Shown in pieces: positions 35,051-45,712 of a stretch of DNA of 64,000 bases (positions within the stretch are counted from its first letter, which is position 1; each line of letters begins with the position of its first letter). The notes under the pieces were generated by a model, which saw only the letters and a list, made by a program, of their open reading frames with translations, searched no databases and had not been told where the DNA came from. Origin of the DNA: Tessaracoccus oleiagri. GTDB lineage: Bacteria; Actinomycetota; Actinomycetes; Propionibacteriales; Propionibacteriaceae. The translations under genes were made by a program, and so were the position numbers. Location of the stretch: the NCBI RefSeq assembly GCF_900103275.1, contig NZ_FNGP01000001.1, positions 620,001-684,000 on the forward strand. The letters are read 5' to 3'.

Positions 35051-35911
35051 GTGGAACTGTCAGGTCGCCGGATCATCCGGGTGATCAGCAACAACGCGGT
35101 GCTGACCCGGGACGACTCCAACGAGATGGTGCTGGTCGGCCGCGGCATCGGCTTCGGCCGTTCCGACGGCGACGTGATCGACGAGTCCTCCATCCAGCAG
35201 GCGTACGTCGACATCGACCCCGAACGCGTCCACGTCCTCAACTGGATCAATGCCCTCGGCAGCGATTCCGTCGACGTGATCGCCCAGGCCGTCGAGGCCG
35301 CAGCCGACGCGCTGGGTGGGCTCCACCCGGCGGTCTACGTCCTGCTGCTCGACCACATCGCCTTCGCCGTGCAGCGCATCGGCGAGGGCGAGACGATCGA
35401 GAACCCGCTCGTGCCGCAGATCAAGGTGATGTACCCGCAGGAGTTCGAGGCCGCGCGGCTCGCCGTGCGCCACCTCAACGCCCAGCTGGGCATCGACCTG
35501 CCCGAGGCCGAGGCCGGCTTCATCGCGCTCCACCTGAACGCTGCGCGTTCCGGGGAGACGGTCAAGCAGCCCCTGCAGCGCGCGAACCGGCTCGCGGGGC
35601 TCGTCGACGAGGTGTGGCGGCTCCTGGGCAGCCCCGGGAAGTCGGCGCACGAGGACATCACCCGCGACCTGGTCGCGCTCAACCGTCGGCTGCGCGCGGG
35701 CAACATCCGCCGCAACGACGCGGGGCACTCCATCGCGCGGGACCTCGGCCAGGACCACGCCATCGCGACGACGATCCTCTGCCGGCTGCTCGGGGCGGAC
35801 TCGCTCCCGCGCGACATGACCGGCGAGGCGGCGTTCCTCGCCGTCACGGTCCACGGCTGGCGACAGGACATCAGCAACGCAGCTGACCACCACAGAAAGG
35901 GAAACGAATGA
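35051..35911 (+). CDS. BglG/LicT-family transcriptional antiterminator
   Basis: RNA-binding regulator of the downstream PTS operon, 286 residues. N-terminal co-antiterminator domain (about 1-57; RVISNNAVLTRDDSNEMVLVGRGIGFG) and two PRD modules (about 65-170 and 172-280) with phosphorylatable His in LLLDHIAFAV, ALHLNAA, AHEDITRDL and GQDHAIATTI. PTS proteins would phosphorylate the PRDs according to sugar flux. GTG start with GAGGAG upstream; the stop overlaps the EIIBC start by four bases. A matching RAT sits 56 bases upstream, so the gene probably controls its own operon. Confidence 0.92.
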   Translation: MELSGRRIIRVISNNAVLTRDDSNEMVLVGRGIGFGRSDGDVIDESSIQQAYVDIDPERVHVLNWINALGSDSVDVIAQAVEAAADALGGLHPAVYVLLLDHIAFAVQRIGEGETIENPLVPQIKVMYPQEFEAARLAVRHLNAQLGIDLPEAEAGFIALHLNAARSGETVKQPLQRANRLAGLVDEVWRLLGSPGKSAHEDITRDLVALNRRLRAGNIRRNDAGHSIARDLGQDHAIATTILCRLLGADSLPRDMTGEAAFLAVTVHGWRQDISNAADHHRKGNE

Positions 35912-37491
35912 ACATCATGCAGGGCTTGCAGAAGCTCGGGAAGGCGCTCATGGGAGCGGTCGCGGTCATGCCCGTGGCCGCGATCCTCATGGGCATCGGT
36001 TACTGGATCGACCCCGACGGCTGGGGCGCCAACAACATCGCCGCCGCCATCCTGATCAAGTCGGGCGGCGCGGTCCTCGACAACCTCGGCTGGATCTTCG
36101 CCATCGCGCTCGCGTTCGGCCTCGCGAAGGACTCCAACGGCGCCGCGGCGCTGTCGGGCTTCATCGGCTTCGCCACCGTGAAGCTGATCCTCGGCCCCGC
36201 GTCCGTCGCCAGCTACCAGGGCATCGACCCCGCCACCCTGGAGGGCGACGCGAAGCTCGACTGGATCTCGCACGGCTGGGACGCCATCAACGACAAGAAC
36301 GTCCTGATCGGCATCCTCGTCGGCGTCCTCGCCGCGTGGACCTACAACAGGTTCCACTCGACGAAGCTGCCCGACTTCCTGGCCTTCTTCTCCGGCCGCC
36401 GCCTCGTGCCGATCATGACCGCCATCTTCGCGATCGTGCTCGCCGGCATCCTCTACTTCGTGTGGCCGCTGCTCTACGGCGCGCTGTTCAGCTTCGGCGA
36501 GTGGATCCAGGGCATGGGCGCGATCGGCGCCGGCATCTACGGCTTCGTCAACCGCCTCCTCATCCCCACGGGCCTGCACCACGCGCTCAACTCGATCTTC
36601 TGGTTCGACGTCATCGGCATCAACGACATCGGCAAGTTCCTCGGCGGCGGCGCGACGATCGCCGCGGCCCAGGCCGCCACCGACGCCGCCAGCTGCCCCG
36701 GCATCTGGGCCAACGGCTCCTGCGACGTCGTGGGCGTCGTCGGGCAGTACCAGGGCGGGTTCTTCCCGATCATGATGTTCGGCCTCCCCGGCGCCGCGCT
36801 CGCCATCTGGCTGCGCGCGGACAGCAAGCGCAAGAAGACCGTCGGCTCCCTCATGCTCGCGGGCGCGCTCGCGTCGTTCTTCACCGGCGTGACCGAGCCG
36901 CTGGAGTTCGCGTTCATGTTCGTCGCCCCGCTGCTGTACCTCGTGCACGCACTGCTGACCGGCCTCTCCGTCGGCATCGCCGCCGCGTTCGACTGGACCG
37001 CCGGCTTCGGCTTCTCCGCGGGCTTCGTCGACATGTTCCTCTCCGCCCGCAACCCCCTCGCCAACCAGTGGTGGATGCTCCTCGTGATGGGCGTGGTGTT
37101 CTTCGTGATCTACTTCGCGGTGTTCTACTTCCTCATCCCGCTGTTCAATCTCAAGACCCCCGGGCGCGGCGACGACGCGGAGGACGAGGTGGCGGAGCTC
37201 TCCGTCGACTCCGACTCGGCCAGCGTCGCCCGCCAGGTGATCAAGGGCCTGGGCGGCGCGTCGAACATCGACACGATCGACTACTGCGCCACCCGCCTTC
37301 GCGTGACGATCAACGACTACACGCAGGTGAAGGAGTCGGAGATCAAGAAGGCCGGAGTCGCCGGGGTCATCCGCCCGTCGCAGAAGAACGTCCAGGTGGT
37401 CATCGGCCCCCAGGTGCAGTTCGTCTACGACGCGGCCGCCAAGGAGCTGCGCGACAGCGAAACCGCCCTCATGGGTGAGCAGGAAGTCTAG
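35908..37491 (+). CDS. nagE: PTS EIIBC, glucose/N-acetylglucosamine family (NagE-like)
   Basis: Membrane sugar permease and phosphotransferase, 527 residues. EIIC (about 1-410) with VMPVAAILMGIGYWIDP and the substrate-site block RLLIPTGLHHALNSIFWFD followed by GINDIGKFLGGG, typical of GlcNAc permeases. EIIB (about 430-510) carries the active Cys460 in DYCATRLR. It would deliver GlcNAc-6-phosphate, the same product as NanE nearby. Glucose cannot be fully excluded. The EIIA protein is separate, encoded next. Confidence 0.88.
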   Translation: MNIMQGLQKLGKALMGAVAVMPVAAILMGIGYWIDPDGWGANNIAAAILIKSGGAVLDNLGWIFAIALAFGLAKDSNGAAALSGFIGFATVKLILGPASVASYQGIDPATLEGDAKLDWISHGWDAINDKNVLIGILVGVLAAWTYNRFHSTKLPDFLAFFSGRRLVPIMTAIFAIVLAGILYFVWPLLYGALFSFGEWIQGMGAIGAGIYGFVNRLLIPTGLHHALNSIFWFDVIGINDIGKFLGGGATIAAAQAATDAASCPGIWANGSCDVVGVVGQYQGGFFPIMMFGLPGAALAIWLRADSKRKKTVGSLMLAGALASFFTGVTEPLEFAFMFVAPLLYLVHALLTGLSVGIAAAFDWTAGFGFSAGFVDMFLSARNPLANQWWMLLVMGVVFFVIYFAVFYFLIPLFNLKTPGRGDDAEDEVAELSVDSDSASVARQVIKGLGGASNIDTIDYCATRLRVTINDYTQVKESEIKKAGVAGVIRPSQKNVQVVIGPQVQFVYDAAAKELRDSETALMGEQEV

Positions 37492-37502
37492 GAAGGAAGC
37501 AA

Positions 37503-37979
37503 GTGTTCGGTCTCGGAAAGAAGAAGGAAACCCTCCTCGCCCCGTTCGCGGGTGCGGTGGTGGGCGTGGACCAGGTCCCCGACCCGGTGTTCTCGCAGAA
37601 GATGCTGGGCGACGGGTTCGCCGTCGTCCCGGCCGCTGACGCGGGCACCGTCGACGTGGTGGCGCCGTGCGCGGGCAGGCTCGCCAAGGTGTTCAACACC
37701 GGGCACGCGTTCGCGCTCGTCAGCGACCAGGGACTGGAGGTGCTGGTCCACATCGGACTCGAGACCGTCGAGATGAAGGGTGAAGGCTTCGAGGCCCTCG
37801 CCGCCACGGGCGACCACGTCGACGCGGGCCAGCCGGTCATCCGCGCCGACGTGGCCGCCATCCGTGCCGGCGGGCGCGACCCCATCACGCCCGTCGTGTG
37901 CACCAAGGCCAAGCAGGTCGCGAAGCTCGTCGTCTCCGACGGCGACGCCGGCCCGGCCGCCACCGTCACCCTCAACTGA
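37503..37979 (+). CDS. crr: PTS EIIA, glucose type
   Basis: 158 residues. Phosphate-accepting His83 in LVHIGLETVEM and the supporting His68 in NTGHAFAL; C-terminal strand VCTKAKQVAKLVV. A soluble domain passing phosphate from HPr to EIIB. GTG start ten bases after EIIBC with a GGAAGGAAG ribosome site. As in other bacteria EIIA(Glc)-type proteins may also have regulatory contacts, which cannot be judged here. Confidence 0.93.
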   Translation: MFGLGKKKETLLAPFAGAVVGVDQVPDPVFSQKMLGDGFAVVPAADAGTVDVVAPCAGRLAKVFNTGHAFALVSDQGLEVLVHIGLETVEMKGEGFEALAATGDHVDAGQPVIRADVAAIRAGGRDPITPVVCTKAKQVAKLVVSDGDAGPAATVTLN

Positions 37980-37992
37980 GAAGGAGTCCCCA

Positions 37993-38253
37993 GTGATCAC
38001 AAGGACCGCCACCATCGGCGCCCCGAACGGGCTGCACGCCCGCCCCGCCGCGTTGTTCGTCGACGCGGTGGAGGAGTCGGGGCTCGACGTCACCATCTCG
38101 TTCCGCGGCGAGACCGCCGACGCCGGCAGCCTCCTGGAGGTGCTGACCCTCGGCGCCGAGCACGGCGACGAGGTGGAGCTTGCCACCGAGGACGACGGGG
38201 CCGGTGAGGCGCTCGACCGGCTGGTCGAGCTGCTCGTCAGGGGCGACGCGTGA
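37993..38253 (+). CDS. ptsH: Phosphocarrier protein HPr
   Basis: 86 residues, the standard size. Catalytic His15 in GLHARPAA and Ser46 in the AGSLLEVLTLG segment, at the exact canonical positions. Actinobacteria usually lack HPr kinase, so Ser46 phosphorylation is uncertain. GTG start preceded by AAGGAG; the stop overlaps the ptsI start (GTGA). Confidence 0.95.
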   Translation: MITRTATIGAPNGLHARPAALFVDAVEESGLDVTISFRGETADAGSLLEVLTLGAEHGDEVELATEDDGAGEALDRLVELLVRGDA

Positions 38254-39938
38254 GCGCACCCCGCGCGCTGTCGGGGCTGGGGGTCTCCGTCGGGTTCGGC
38301 CTCGGGCCGGCGGTCCGGGTGCGGCCGGTGCCGGGGGTGGACCCGTCGGAGCCCGCCGCCGTCGACGCGGCCGCCGACGGCGCGCGCGTCCGGGAGGCGC
38401 TCGCCGCGGTCGCCACCCGCCTGGAGGCGCGGGCCGAGCGGGCCGACGGCGAGGGCCGCGAGATCCTGCTGATGACCGCCAAGCTGGCCACCGACCGGGG
38501 GCTGGCGAAGTCCGTCGACAAGCAGCTCGCCGCGGGCGCGGGCATGACCCGGGCGGTGCACGACGCGATGGAGGGCTACGTCGGGAAGCTGCAGCAGCTC
38601 GGCGGCTACATGGCCCAGCGCGCCACGGACCTCTACGACGTGCGGGACCGCGCGATCAGCGAGCTCCGGGGCCTGCCCGAGCCGGGGGTCCCGGAGATGA
38701 CGGGGCCGGGGGTCGTCGTCGCGCACGACCTGGCGCCGGCCGAGACCGCGGTCCTCGACCCGTCGCTCGTCCTGGGCATCGTCACCGAGGTCGGGGGCCC
38801 GACGAGCCACACCGCCATCCTCGCCTCCGGACTGGGGATTCCAGCCGTGGTGCGGGTGGCAGGCGCCGGGGACATCGCCGAGGGGGAGGTCGTCGCGCTC
38901 GACGGGGGCACTGGGGAGGTCGTGGTGGCCCCGTCGGAGGAGCAGCGGGACGCGTTCCGGCTGCGCGCCGAGCGGCGACGTGCCGCGCTGGCCGGGTCCT
39001 GGGGCCCGGGCCGGACGGCCGACGGGCACGCCGTGCCGCTGCTCGCCAACGTCGGCACGCTCGCCGACGCCCTGCGGGCGGCCGAGCAGGACGTCGAGGG
39101 CGTGGGGCTCTTCCGGACGGAGTTCCTGTTCCTCGACCGGCAGGAGCCGCCGAGCCTCGACGAGCAGACCGCCACCTACACCGAGGCGCTGCGCGCGTTC
39201 GGCGACCGGCGCGTCGTGATCCGCACGCTCGACGCGGGCGCCGACAAGCCGCTGCCGTTCGCGGACCTGGGCGCCGAGGAGAACCCGGCGCTCGGACGGC
39301 GGGGGCTCCGGCTCAGCCGCGCCCGCGAGGACCTGCTCGACACCCAGCTCGCGGCGTTGGCCGCGGCGCAGTCGGCCACCGGCGCGGACCTGCGGGTCAT
39401 GGCGCCGATGGTGGCGACGGTGGAGGAGGCCCGGTGGTTCGCCGGGCGGGTGCGCGCCCACGGGCTCGCGTCCGTCGGCATCATGATCGAGACTCCCGCC
39501 TCGGCGGTCCGCTCCGCGCACCTGCTCGACGGGCTCGACTTCGCTTCGATCGGCACCAACGACCTCACCCAGTACACGATGGCCGCCGACCGGATGCAGG
39601 GGGAACTGGCCGACCTGCTCAGCCCGTGGCAGCCCGCGGTGCTGGACATGGTGCAGATGGCCTGCGAGGGCGGATCGACGACGGGCGCCGGCGTCGGTGT
39701 GTGCGGCGAAGCGGCGGGCGACCCGCTGCTGGCGCTCGTGCTCGTCGGGCTCGGGGTCTCGTCGCTGTCCATGTCGCCGAACAAGGTGGCGGCGGTCCGC
39801 GTCGCCCTCGGTCTTCACCCCGTGGAGCGCTGCCGGGAGCTGGCCGGGTTGGCACTCGGGGCCCGCACCGCGCCGGAGGCGAGGGACCTCGTCGCCGGTG
39901 CCGCCGACCCGATCGCCCGGGAACTGGCCCAGGCCTGA
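38250..39938 (+). CDS. ptsI: PTS enzyme I (phosphoenolpyruvate-protein phosphotransferase)
   Basis: 562 residues. It transfers phosphate from PEP to HPr. Active His187 in GGPTSHTAILA; PEP-binding barrel with GLFRTEFLF, FGDRRVVIRTLDAGADKP, GIMIETPASA, GTNDLTQYTMA and the Cys-containing GVCGEAAGD. With the EIIBC, EIIA and HPr genes this operon encodes a self-sufficient PTS. A strong terminator follows the stop. Confidence 0.95.
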   Translation: MSAPRALSGLGVSVGFGLGPAVRVRPVPGVDPSEPAAVDAAADGARVREALAAVATRLEARAERADGEGREILLMTAKLATDRGLAKSVDKQLAAGAGMTRAVHDAMEGYVGKLQQLGGYMAQRATDLYDVRDRAISELRGLPEPGVPEMTGPGVVVAHDLAPAETAVLDPSLVLGIVTEVGGPTSHTAILASGLGIPAVVRVAGAGDIAEGEVVALDGGTGEVVVAPSEEQRDAFRLRAERRRAALAGSWGPGRTADGHAVPLLANVGTLADALRAAEQDVEGVGLFRTEFLFLDRQEPPSLDEQTATYTEALRAFGDRRVVIRTLDAGADKPLPFADLGAEENPALGRRGLRLSRAREDLLDTQLAALAAAQSATGADLRVMAPMVATVEEARWFAGRVRAHGLASVGIMIETPASAVRSAHLLDGLDFASIGTNDLTQYTMAADRMQGELADLLSPWQPAVLDMVQMACEGGSTTGAGVGVCGEAAGDPLLALVLVGLGVSSLSMSPNKVAAVRVALGLHPVERCRELAGLALGARTAPEARDLVAGAADPIARELAQA

Positions 39939-39949
39939 CCGGGCACGAC

Positions 39950-39984
39950 GAACGCCCCCGACCTGCTGGAGGACGGGGGCGTTC
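39950..39984. terminator. Terminator between ptsI and gltA
   Basis: GAACGCCCCCG (39950-39960) pairs with CGGGGGCGTTC (39974-39984), followed by TTCGT; flanking CACGA and TCGTG can extend the stem. It lies between convergent genes. Confidence 0.88.
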
Positions 39985-40007
39985 TTCGTGCTTGGCTCAG
40001 CGCCTGG

Positions 40008-41294
<1,287 letters not shown>

Positions 41295-41493
41295 GTGGCA
41301 ATTTCCCTTCCTAGGTCAGCGGCTACGGTGGCGCCTGCTTCTGGGTGCGATGGTCGAGTCGATACTAGCCGTCGGGGCCACCCAGCAAAAGCTGTCTCGG
41401 ATGCCGTACAATATAGGCGGCCTCCAACTACGCGGCGTCGTGTTTGTAGAAGTTCTTCACCTGCCGTTCACGAAACTTGGCTAGGTTGCACTC

Positions 41494-42834
41494 GTGTCGA
41501 ACACGATCGAGAACCAGCCGGGCACGACGGTGATCCCCGGCGAGGCGCTGCGCAGCACGAGGGCGAGCAAGGGGAAGGTGTTCTCCTGGGCGCTGTGGGA
41601 CTGGGCGACCCAGCCGTTCGCCACGGTCATCACGACGTTCGTCTTCGGCGTCTACCTCACGAGCTCGTACTTCGGCGACACCGACCAGCTCTCCATCGAC
41701 TACGGCTGGGCGATGGCCGGCGTGGGCATCATCATCGCGCTGCTCGCGCCCGTGCTCGGCCAGGGCTCGGACCGCACCGGCCACCGCATGCGCAACCTCC
41801 TGATCACGACGATGCTGCTCGCCGTGATCAGCGCGTCGCTGTACTTCGTCATGCCGTCGCCGTCGTACTTCTGGCTGGGCGTCGCCCTGCTGGGGCTGGG
41901 CAACGTCGTCGCGGAGATCGCCAACGTCAACTACTACGCCGCCATCGACCAGGTCTCCACCCCGGCCAACGTCGGCCGGGTCTCCGGGCTGGGCTGGGGC
42001 CTCGGCTACCTCGGCGGCATCTCGATCCTGCTCCTCATCGTCGCCGTGCTCGGCATGGACTTCCCGCCGGAGGACATCCGCTTCGCGATGCTCATGTGCG
42101 GCGCGTGGACGCTGATCTTCTCGGTCCCGATCTTCCTCGCGCTCAAGGACCGCCGGCCCGACGTCGCGCCCGAGAAGATCGGCGTCATCGGCGCCTACCG
42201 CGAACTCGGTCGCTCCATCATGCGCGTCTGGCGCACCGCCCGCCACACGCTCTACTTCCTCATCGCCTCGGCCGTGTTCCGCGACGGGCTGAGCGGCGTC
42301 TTCACCTACGGCGCGATCCTCGCCGCGGGAACGTTCGGCTTCTCCGGCGGCGAGGTGATCATCTTCGGCATCGTCGCCAACGTCACCGCCGGCGTCTCCA
42401 CGATGCTGTTCGGGATGCTCGACGACAAGGTCGGCCCCAAGCGGGTGATCATGTTCTCGCTGGTCTCGATGGTGGTCCTCGGGCTCGCGATCTTCTTCTT
42501 CCACGACATGGGCAAGATCATCTTCTGGGTCTGCGGCCTGCTGCTCACGCTGTTCGTCGGCCCGGCCCAGTCGGCGTCGCGCTCCTACCTGGCGCGCATG
42601 ATCCCCGAGGGCCAGTCCGGCGAGATCTTCGGGCTCTACGCCACCACCGGCCGCGCCGTCAGCTTCCTGTCGTCCATCGGCTGGGCGGTGTCGATCGGCA
42701 TCGCCGTGGCGCTCACCGGGGGTTCCGACGAGTCGGTCCAGTACGCCGGGATCCTCGGCATCGTCGTCGTGCTGCTCATCGGACTGATCGTCCTCATCCC
42801 GGTCAAGGACCCGACGAGGGCGCGCACGGTCTGA
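41494..42834 (+). CDS. MFS transporter, UMF1/Atg22 family
   Basis: 446 residues with 12 predicted membrane helices. WALWDWATQPFATVITTFVFGVY near residue 30 is the hallmark start of UMF1-type permeases, and AQSASRSYLARMIPEGQSGEIFGLYA lies in the second half. Eukaryotic relatives (Atg22) export amino acids from the vacuole; bacterial members are uncharacterised. GTG start. Confidence 0.85.
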   Translation: MSNTIENQPGTTVIPGEALRSTRASKGKVFSWALWDWATQPFATVITTFVFGVYLTSSYFGDTDQLSIDYGWAMAGVGIIIALLAPVLGQGSDRTGHRMRNLLITTMLLAVISASLYFVMPSPSYFWLGVALLGLGNVVAEIANVNYYAAIDQVSTPANVGRVSGLGWGLGYLGGISILLLIVAVLGMDFPPEDIRFAMLMCGAWTLIFSVPIFLALKDRRPDVAPEKIGVIGAYRELGRSIMRVWRTARHTLYFLIASAVFRDGLSGVFTYGAILAAGTFGFSGGEVIIFGIVANVTAGVSTMLFGMLDDKVGPKRVIMFSLVSMVVLGLAIFFFHDMGKIIFWVCGLLLTLFVGPAQSASRSYLARMIPEGQSGEIFGLYATTGRAVSFLSSIGWAVSIGIAVALTGGSDESVQYAGILGIVVVLLIGLIVLIPVKDPTRARTV

Positions 42835-42851
42835 GTTCGCGCCGTCTCAGC

Positions 42852-42894
42852 TGGTTGAGCGCCGCCCGCCGAAGGCTGGCGGCTGGTCGAAACC
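42852..42894. repeat. Interrupted TGGTTGAGC ... GTCGAAACC intergenic repeat
   Basis: TGGTTGAGC (42852-42860) and GTCGAAACC (42886-42894) are the two ends of a short intergenic repeat that I associate with actinobacterial genomes. They are separated here by 25 bp able to form a stem (CCGCC / GGCGG). It follows the transporter gene, so it may work as its terminator. Confidence 0.4.
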
Positions 42895-43000
42895 AAGCCC
42901 TACCGCCGACCCTTGCGGGGCGTAGCGCCGCGGCGCAGAATGATTGGGCGCGTCGACAATCAGGGGGGTTGCTCCGAGCGCGCGAACGGGGGGACCGACG

Positions 43001-43723
43001 ATGGTCGACTTCTACAGCCCTGCGCCCGGGGAGACGGCTCCGCCGGTACCGGAGGGGCCGACGCTCTGCAAGGCCGACGACATGCGCGTGGTGCACAACA
43101 TGTTCCTGTTCGTCTTCGGCGAGGCGCCTGGGCTGATCCGGTCGACGGCCGACTGGGACGCGAGGCGCGCGGAACTCGTCGGCGCCTGGCTCGCCGACAT
43201 GCAATCCGCGCTCCACGCCCACCACACCCACGAGGACGAGACCCTCTGGGGCCGGCTCGAGGAGCGGGCGCCGGGCTGCGCGCTGCACGTCGGCCAGATG
43301 CGGGCGCAGCACGCGAAGGTTGCCGAGCTGCTCCACACGATCGAGCCGAGGCTGGCCGAATGGCGCCGCGACGGGGACCCCAGGACCCGCGACGGACTCG
43401 CCACGGCGTACGACGGACTGCTCGACCTCCTCAAGCTGCACCTGCGCCGAGAAGTGGTGGAGGTGATGCCCGTGGCCGCGAAGGTGATCACGGGCGAGGA
43501 ATGGGACGCGATGGCGAAGGCCAGCCAGGGAGACATTCCCTTCACGAGGCAGCTGGCGCTGCTCGGTTACTTCATCGCGGGCTCGCCGCGCGAACTCGTG
43601 GCTCCGATGGTGGCAGAGATGCCGATGCCGCTGAAGCTGCTGTACAAGCTGCTCGGCAAACGGCGCTTCGAGCGCCAGTGGCGGGAGCTGTTCCCCGGGC
43701 GGCCGGTCCCGGCGACGATGTAG
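43001..43723 (+). CDS. Hemerythrin-like (HHE) cation-binding protein
   Basis: 240 residues, soluble. Helical bundle with the HHE pattern: MRVVHNMF, then HAHHTHEDETLW (about 68-79), GQMRAQHAKV (about 93-102) and LLKLHLRREVVEVMP (about 145-158), giving the His/Glu ligands for a di-iron site. The C-terminal 60 residues (IAGSPRELVAPMVAEMP ... FPGRP) are an added tail seen in actinobacterial members. Possible iron, oxygen or nitric-oxide sensing or storage; not decided. Confidence 0.82.
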   Translation: MVDFYSPAPGETAPPVPEGPTLCKADDMRVVHNMFLFVFGEAPGLIRSTADWDARRAELVGAWLADMQSALHAHHTHEDETLWGRLEERAPGCALHVGQMRAQHAKVAELLHTIEPRLAEWRRDGDPRTRDGLATAYDGLLDLLKLHLRREVVEVMPVAAKVITGEEWDAMAKASQGDIPFTRQLALLGYFIAGSPRELVAPMVAEMPMPLKLLYKLLGKRRFERQWRELFPGRPVPATM

Positions 43724-43822
43724 CCGCGTTCCGGTGCGGAACCGCCGAGGTCCGGCCGCTGCCTGCTAGGTTCGTGAGCCGAATCTGCCGTTCGGGCAAG
43801 GCGGCCAACGTTGGGAGCGCAC

Positions 43823-44725
43823 ATGCGGTTCATGGGGATCGATCTCGGGGGGACGAGCACGCGCTGCGTGGTCAGCGACGTTGATGGAGCGCTGCTGGGC
43901 TTCGGCAGGGCGGCCGGGGGAAATCCCCGGTCGTCGGTGGGTGACCCGGCCGAGAACCTCGCCACCGCGATCCGCACCGCCGGCATCTTCGACGTCGACG
44001 CGGTGGGGATCGGTGCCGCGGGGACGGGTTCCGCCCGTCGCGACGAGATGCTGGACACCCTGCGACGGGGGCTGTCCCTCGCCGGCGTCACGGCACCCAC
44101 CGCCTTCGACACCGACTTCGGCATCGCCTTCCGTTCCGCCTCGCCGTCGCCGGACGGGCGACTCCTCCTCGCCGGGACGGGAGCGGTTGCGGCCCAGTAC
44201 GCGAACTGGGAGATGACCCGCCGCTTCGACGGCCTCGGTTGGCTCCTCGGCGACACCGGTTCCGGCAGCTGGATCGGACGCGAGGCGCTGCGAGCGGTGG
44301 CGGCGGACCTGGACGGCCGGGGCGAGCCGACGGTGTTGAGCGGCCAACTGCTGGACCACTACGGCATCGCGGACGACCCGGACCCTGCCCAGGCGCTGGT
44401 CCGCGTCACCGACGGCACGCGCGCGGCCGAGTGGGCGACGGTCACCCCGTTCGTGATCGGCAGCGACGGCGACCCCGTCGCGTCACGCATCCTCGACGCG
44501 GCGGCCGCGGCGCTCACCGACACGCTGTCCTACGCGGGCGACGGGCCGACGGTGCTGGCCGGCGGCGTGCTGGGAGCCGAGGCGCTGCGCCGACGGGTCG
44601 AGGCGCGCATCGGCGCGACGGAGTACGCGGATCATCCCGTCGTTGGCGCCGTCGCACTGGCGGCCGCCGAATGCGGCGCGACCATCGACCGGGAAGCGCT
44701 CGCACGAGCGCTCCGAAACCGCTGA
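43823..44725 (+). CDS. BadF/BadG-family sugar kinase (GlcNAc or MurNAc kinase, MurK-like)
   Basis: 300 residues of the ASKHA fold. Phosphate 1 loop GIDLGGTSTRCVV (about 5-17), VGIGAAGTG, FDTDFGIAF, adenosine-site LLAGTGAVAAQY and GDTGSGSWIG (about 150), GGVLGAEALRR. BadF-type kinases of this size act on GlcNAc, and Clostridium acetobutylicum MurK phosphorylates both GlcNAc and MurNAc. Here it is convergent with murQ, whose substrate is MurNAc-6-phosphate, and no MurP PTS gene is present, so a MurK role is the best inference. Confidence 0.8.
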   Translation: MRFMGIDLGGTSTRCVVSDVDGALLGFGRAAGGNPRSSVGDPAENLATAIRTAGIFDVDAVGIGAAGTGSARRDEMLDTLRRGLSLAGVTAPTAFDTDFGIAFRSASPSPDGRLLLAGTGAVAAQYANWEMTRRFDGLGWLLGDTGSGSWIGREALRAVAADLDGRGEPTVLSGQLLDHYGIADDPDPAQALVRVTDGTRAAEWATVTPFVIGSDGDPVASRILDAAAAALTDTLSYAGDGPTVLAGGVLGAEALRRRVEARIGATEYADHPVVGAVALAAAECGATIDREALARALRNR

Positions 44726-44730
44726 AGGGC

Positions 44731-45660
44731 TCAGACCTGCAGGGCGCGGCGCAGGAAACCGTCGGCTTCGGCCAACAGGTCACGCGCCTCCAGGGCATCG
44801 ACGTCGCGCTCGATGCAGACGATCGCCGTCTTCACCTCCTGGTCGGCGGCGGCGAGCGCGGCCCGGGCGGTCTCCACGTCGACCCCGGTGATCTCGCGCA
44901 CCAGGTTCTGGGCCCGGATCTCGAGCTTGCGGTTGGTGGCGGACACGTCGACCATGAGGTTGCCGTAGGTCTTGCCCAGCTTCACCATCGACAGGGTCGA
45001 CAGCATGTTGAGGACCTGCTTCTGCGCCGAGCCCGCCTTCAGGCGCGTCGAGCCCGAGATGATCTCCGGCCCCACGACCACCTCGATCGGGAACTGGGTG
45101 GCGGCGGACAGGAGCGAGTCCTCGTTGCTCGACACGCCGACGGTCACCGCACCGACGGCGCGGGCGGCCCGCATCGCGCCCAACACGTAGGGGGTGCGCC
45201 CGGAGGCGGAGATCCCCACGACGGCGTCGGTCGCGTTCACGCCGAGCTCGTCCAGGTCGCGACGGCCGGCGTCCTCGTCGTCCTCCGCGCCCTCGATGGC
45301 CGAGGTCAAGGCGGCCGGGCCTCCGGCGATGATGCCCTGCACCATCCAGGGCTCGGTGGAGAACGTCGGCGGGCACTCGGACGCGTCGAGCACACCGAGC
45401 CGGCCGGGGGTTCCCGCACCGACGTAGAGGAGGCGTCCGCCCGCGGCGAGCCGCGCGGCTACGGCGTCGACGGCCGCGCCGATCGCGTCGGAGGCAGCAG
45501 CCACCGCGCGGGGCACCTCGGCCTCCGCCTCGTTCATGGCGCGCACCATCTCGTCGGTGGTCATCAGGTCGAGGTCGCGGTACCGGGGGTCCACCATCTC
45601 GGTGGTGAATCCGTCAAGCGCATCAGCCTGAAAGGTCGGAGAGTCCACGTCGAGCTCCAC
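44731..45660 (-). CDS. murQ: N-acetylmuramic acid 6-phosphate etherase
   Basis: Removes D-lactate from MurNAc-6-phosphate to give GlcNAc-6-phosphate; cytoplasmic. 309 residues with a SIS domain (about 60-215). Signature LYVGAGTPGRLGVLDASECPPTF contains the catalytic Glu in SECPP; the usual AGTSGRLG reads AGTPGRLG here. SASGRTPYVLGA and KAGSAQKQVLNMLST are further family blocks. The C-terminus is the UBA-like helical region. GTG start with a weak ribosome site; divergent from the ABC/hydrolase operon behind a clear promoter. Together with the kinase it forms the cytoplasmic end of the pathway. Confidence 0.93.
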   Translation of the reverse strand: MELDVDSPTFQADALDGFTTEMVDPRYRDLDLMTTDEMVRAMNEAEAEVPRAVAAASDAIGAAVDAVAARLAAGGRLLYVGAGTPGRLGVLDASECPPTFSTEPWMVQGIIAGGPAALTSAIEGAEDDEDAGRRDLDELGVNATDAVVGISASGRTPYVLGAMRAARAVGAVTVGVSSNEDSLLSAATQFPIEVVVGPEIISGSTRLKAGSAQKQVLNMLSTLSMVKLGKTYGNLMVDVSATNRKLEIRAQNLVREITGVDVETARAALAAADQEVKTAIVCIERDVDALEARDLLAEADGFLRRALQV

Positions 45661-45712
45661 TTCGTTAGGGATCGCATCGGTAGAGAAACTGCCGACAGGG
45701 GATCGTGTAGGA

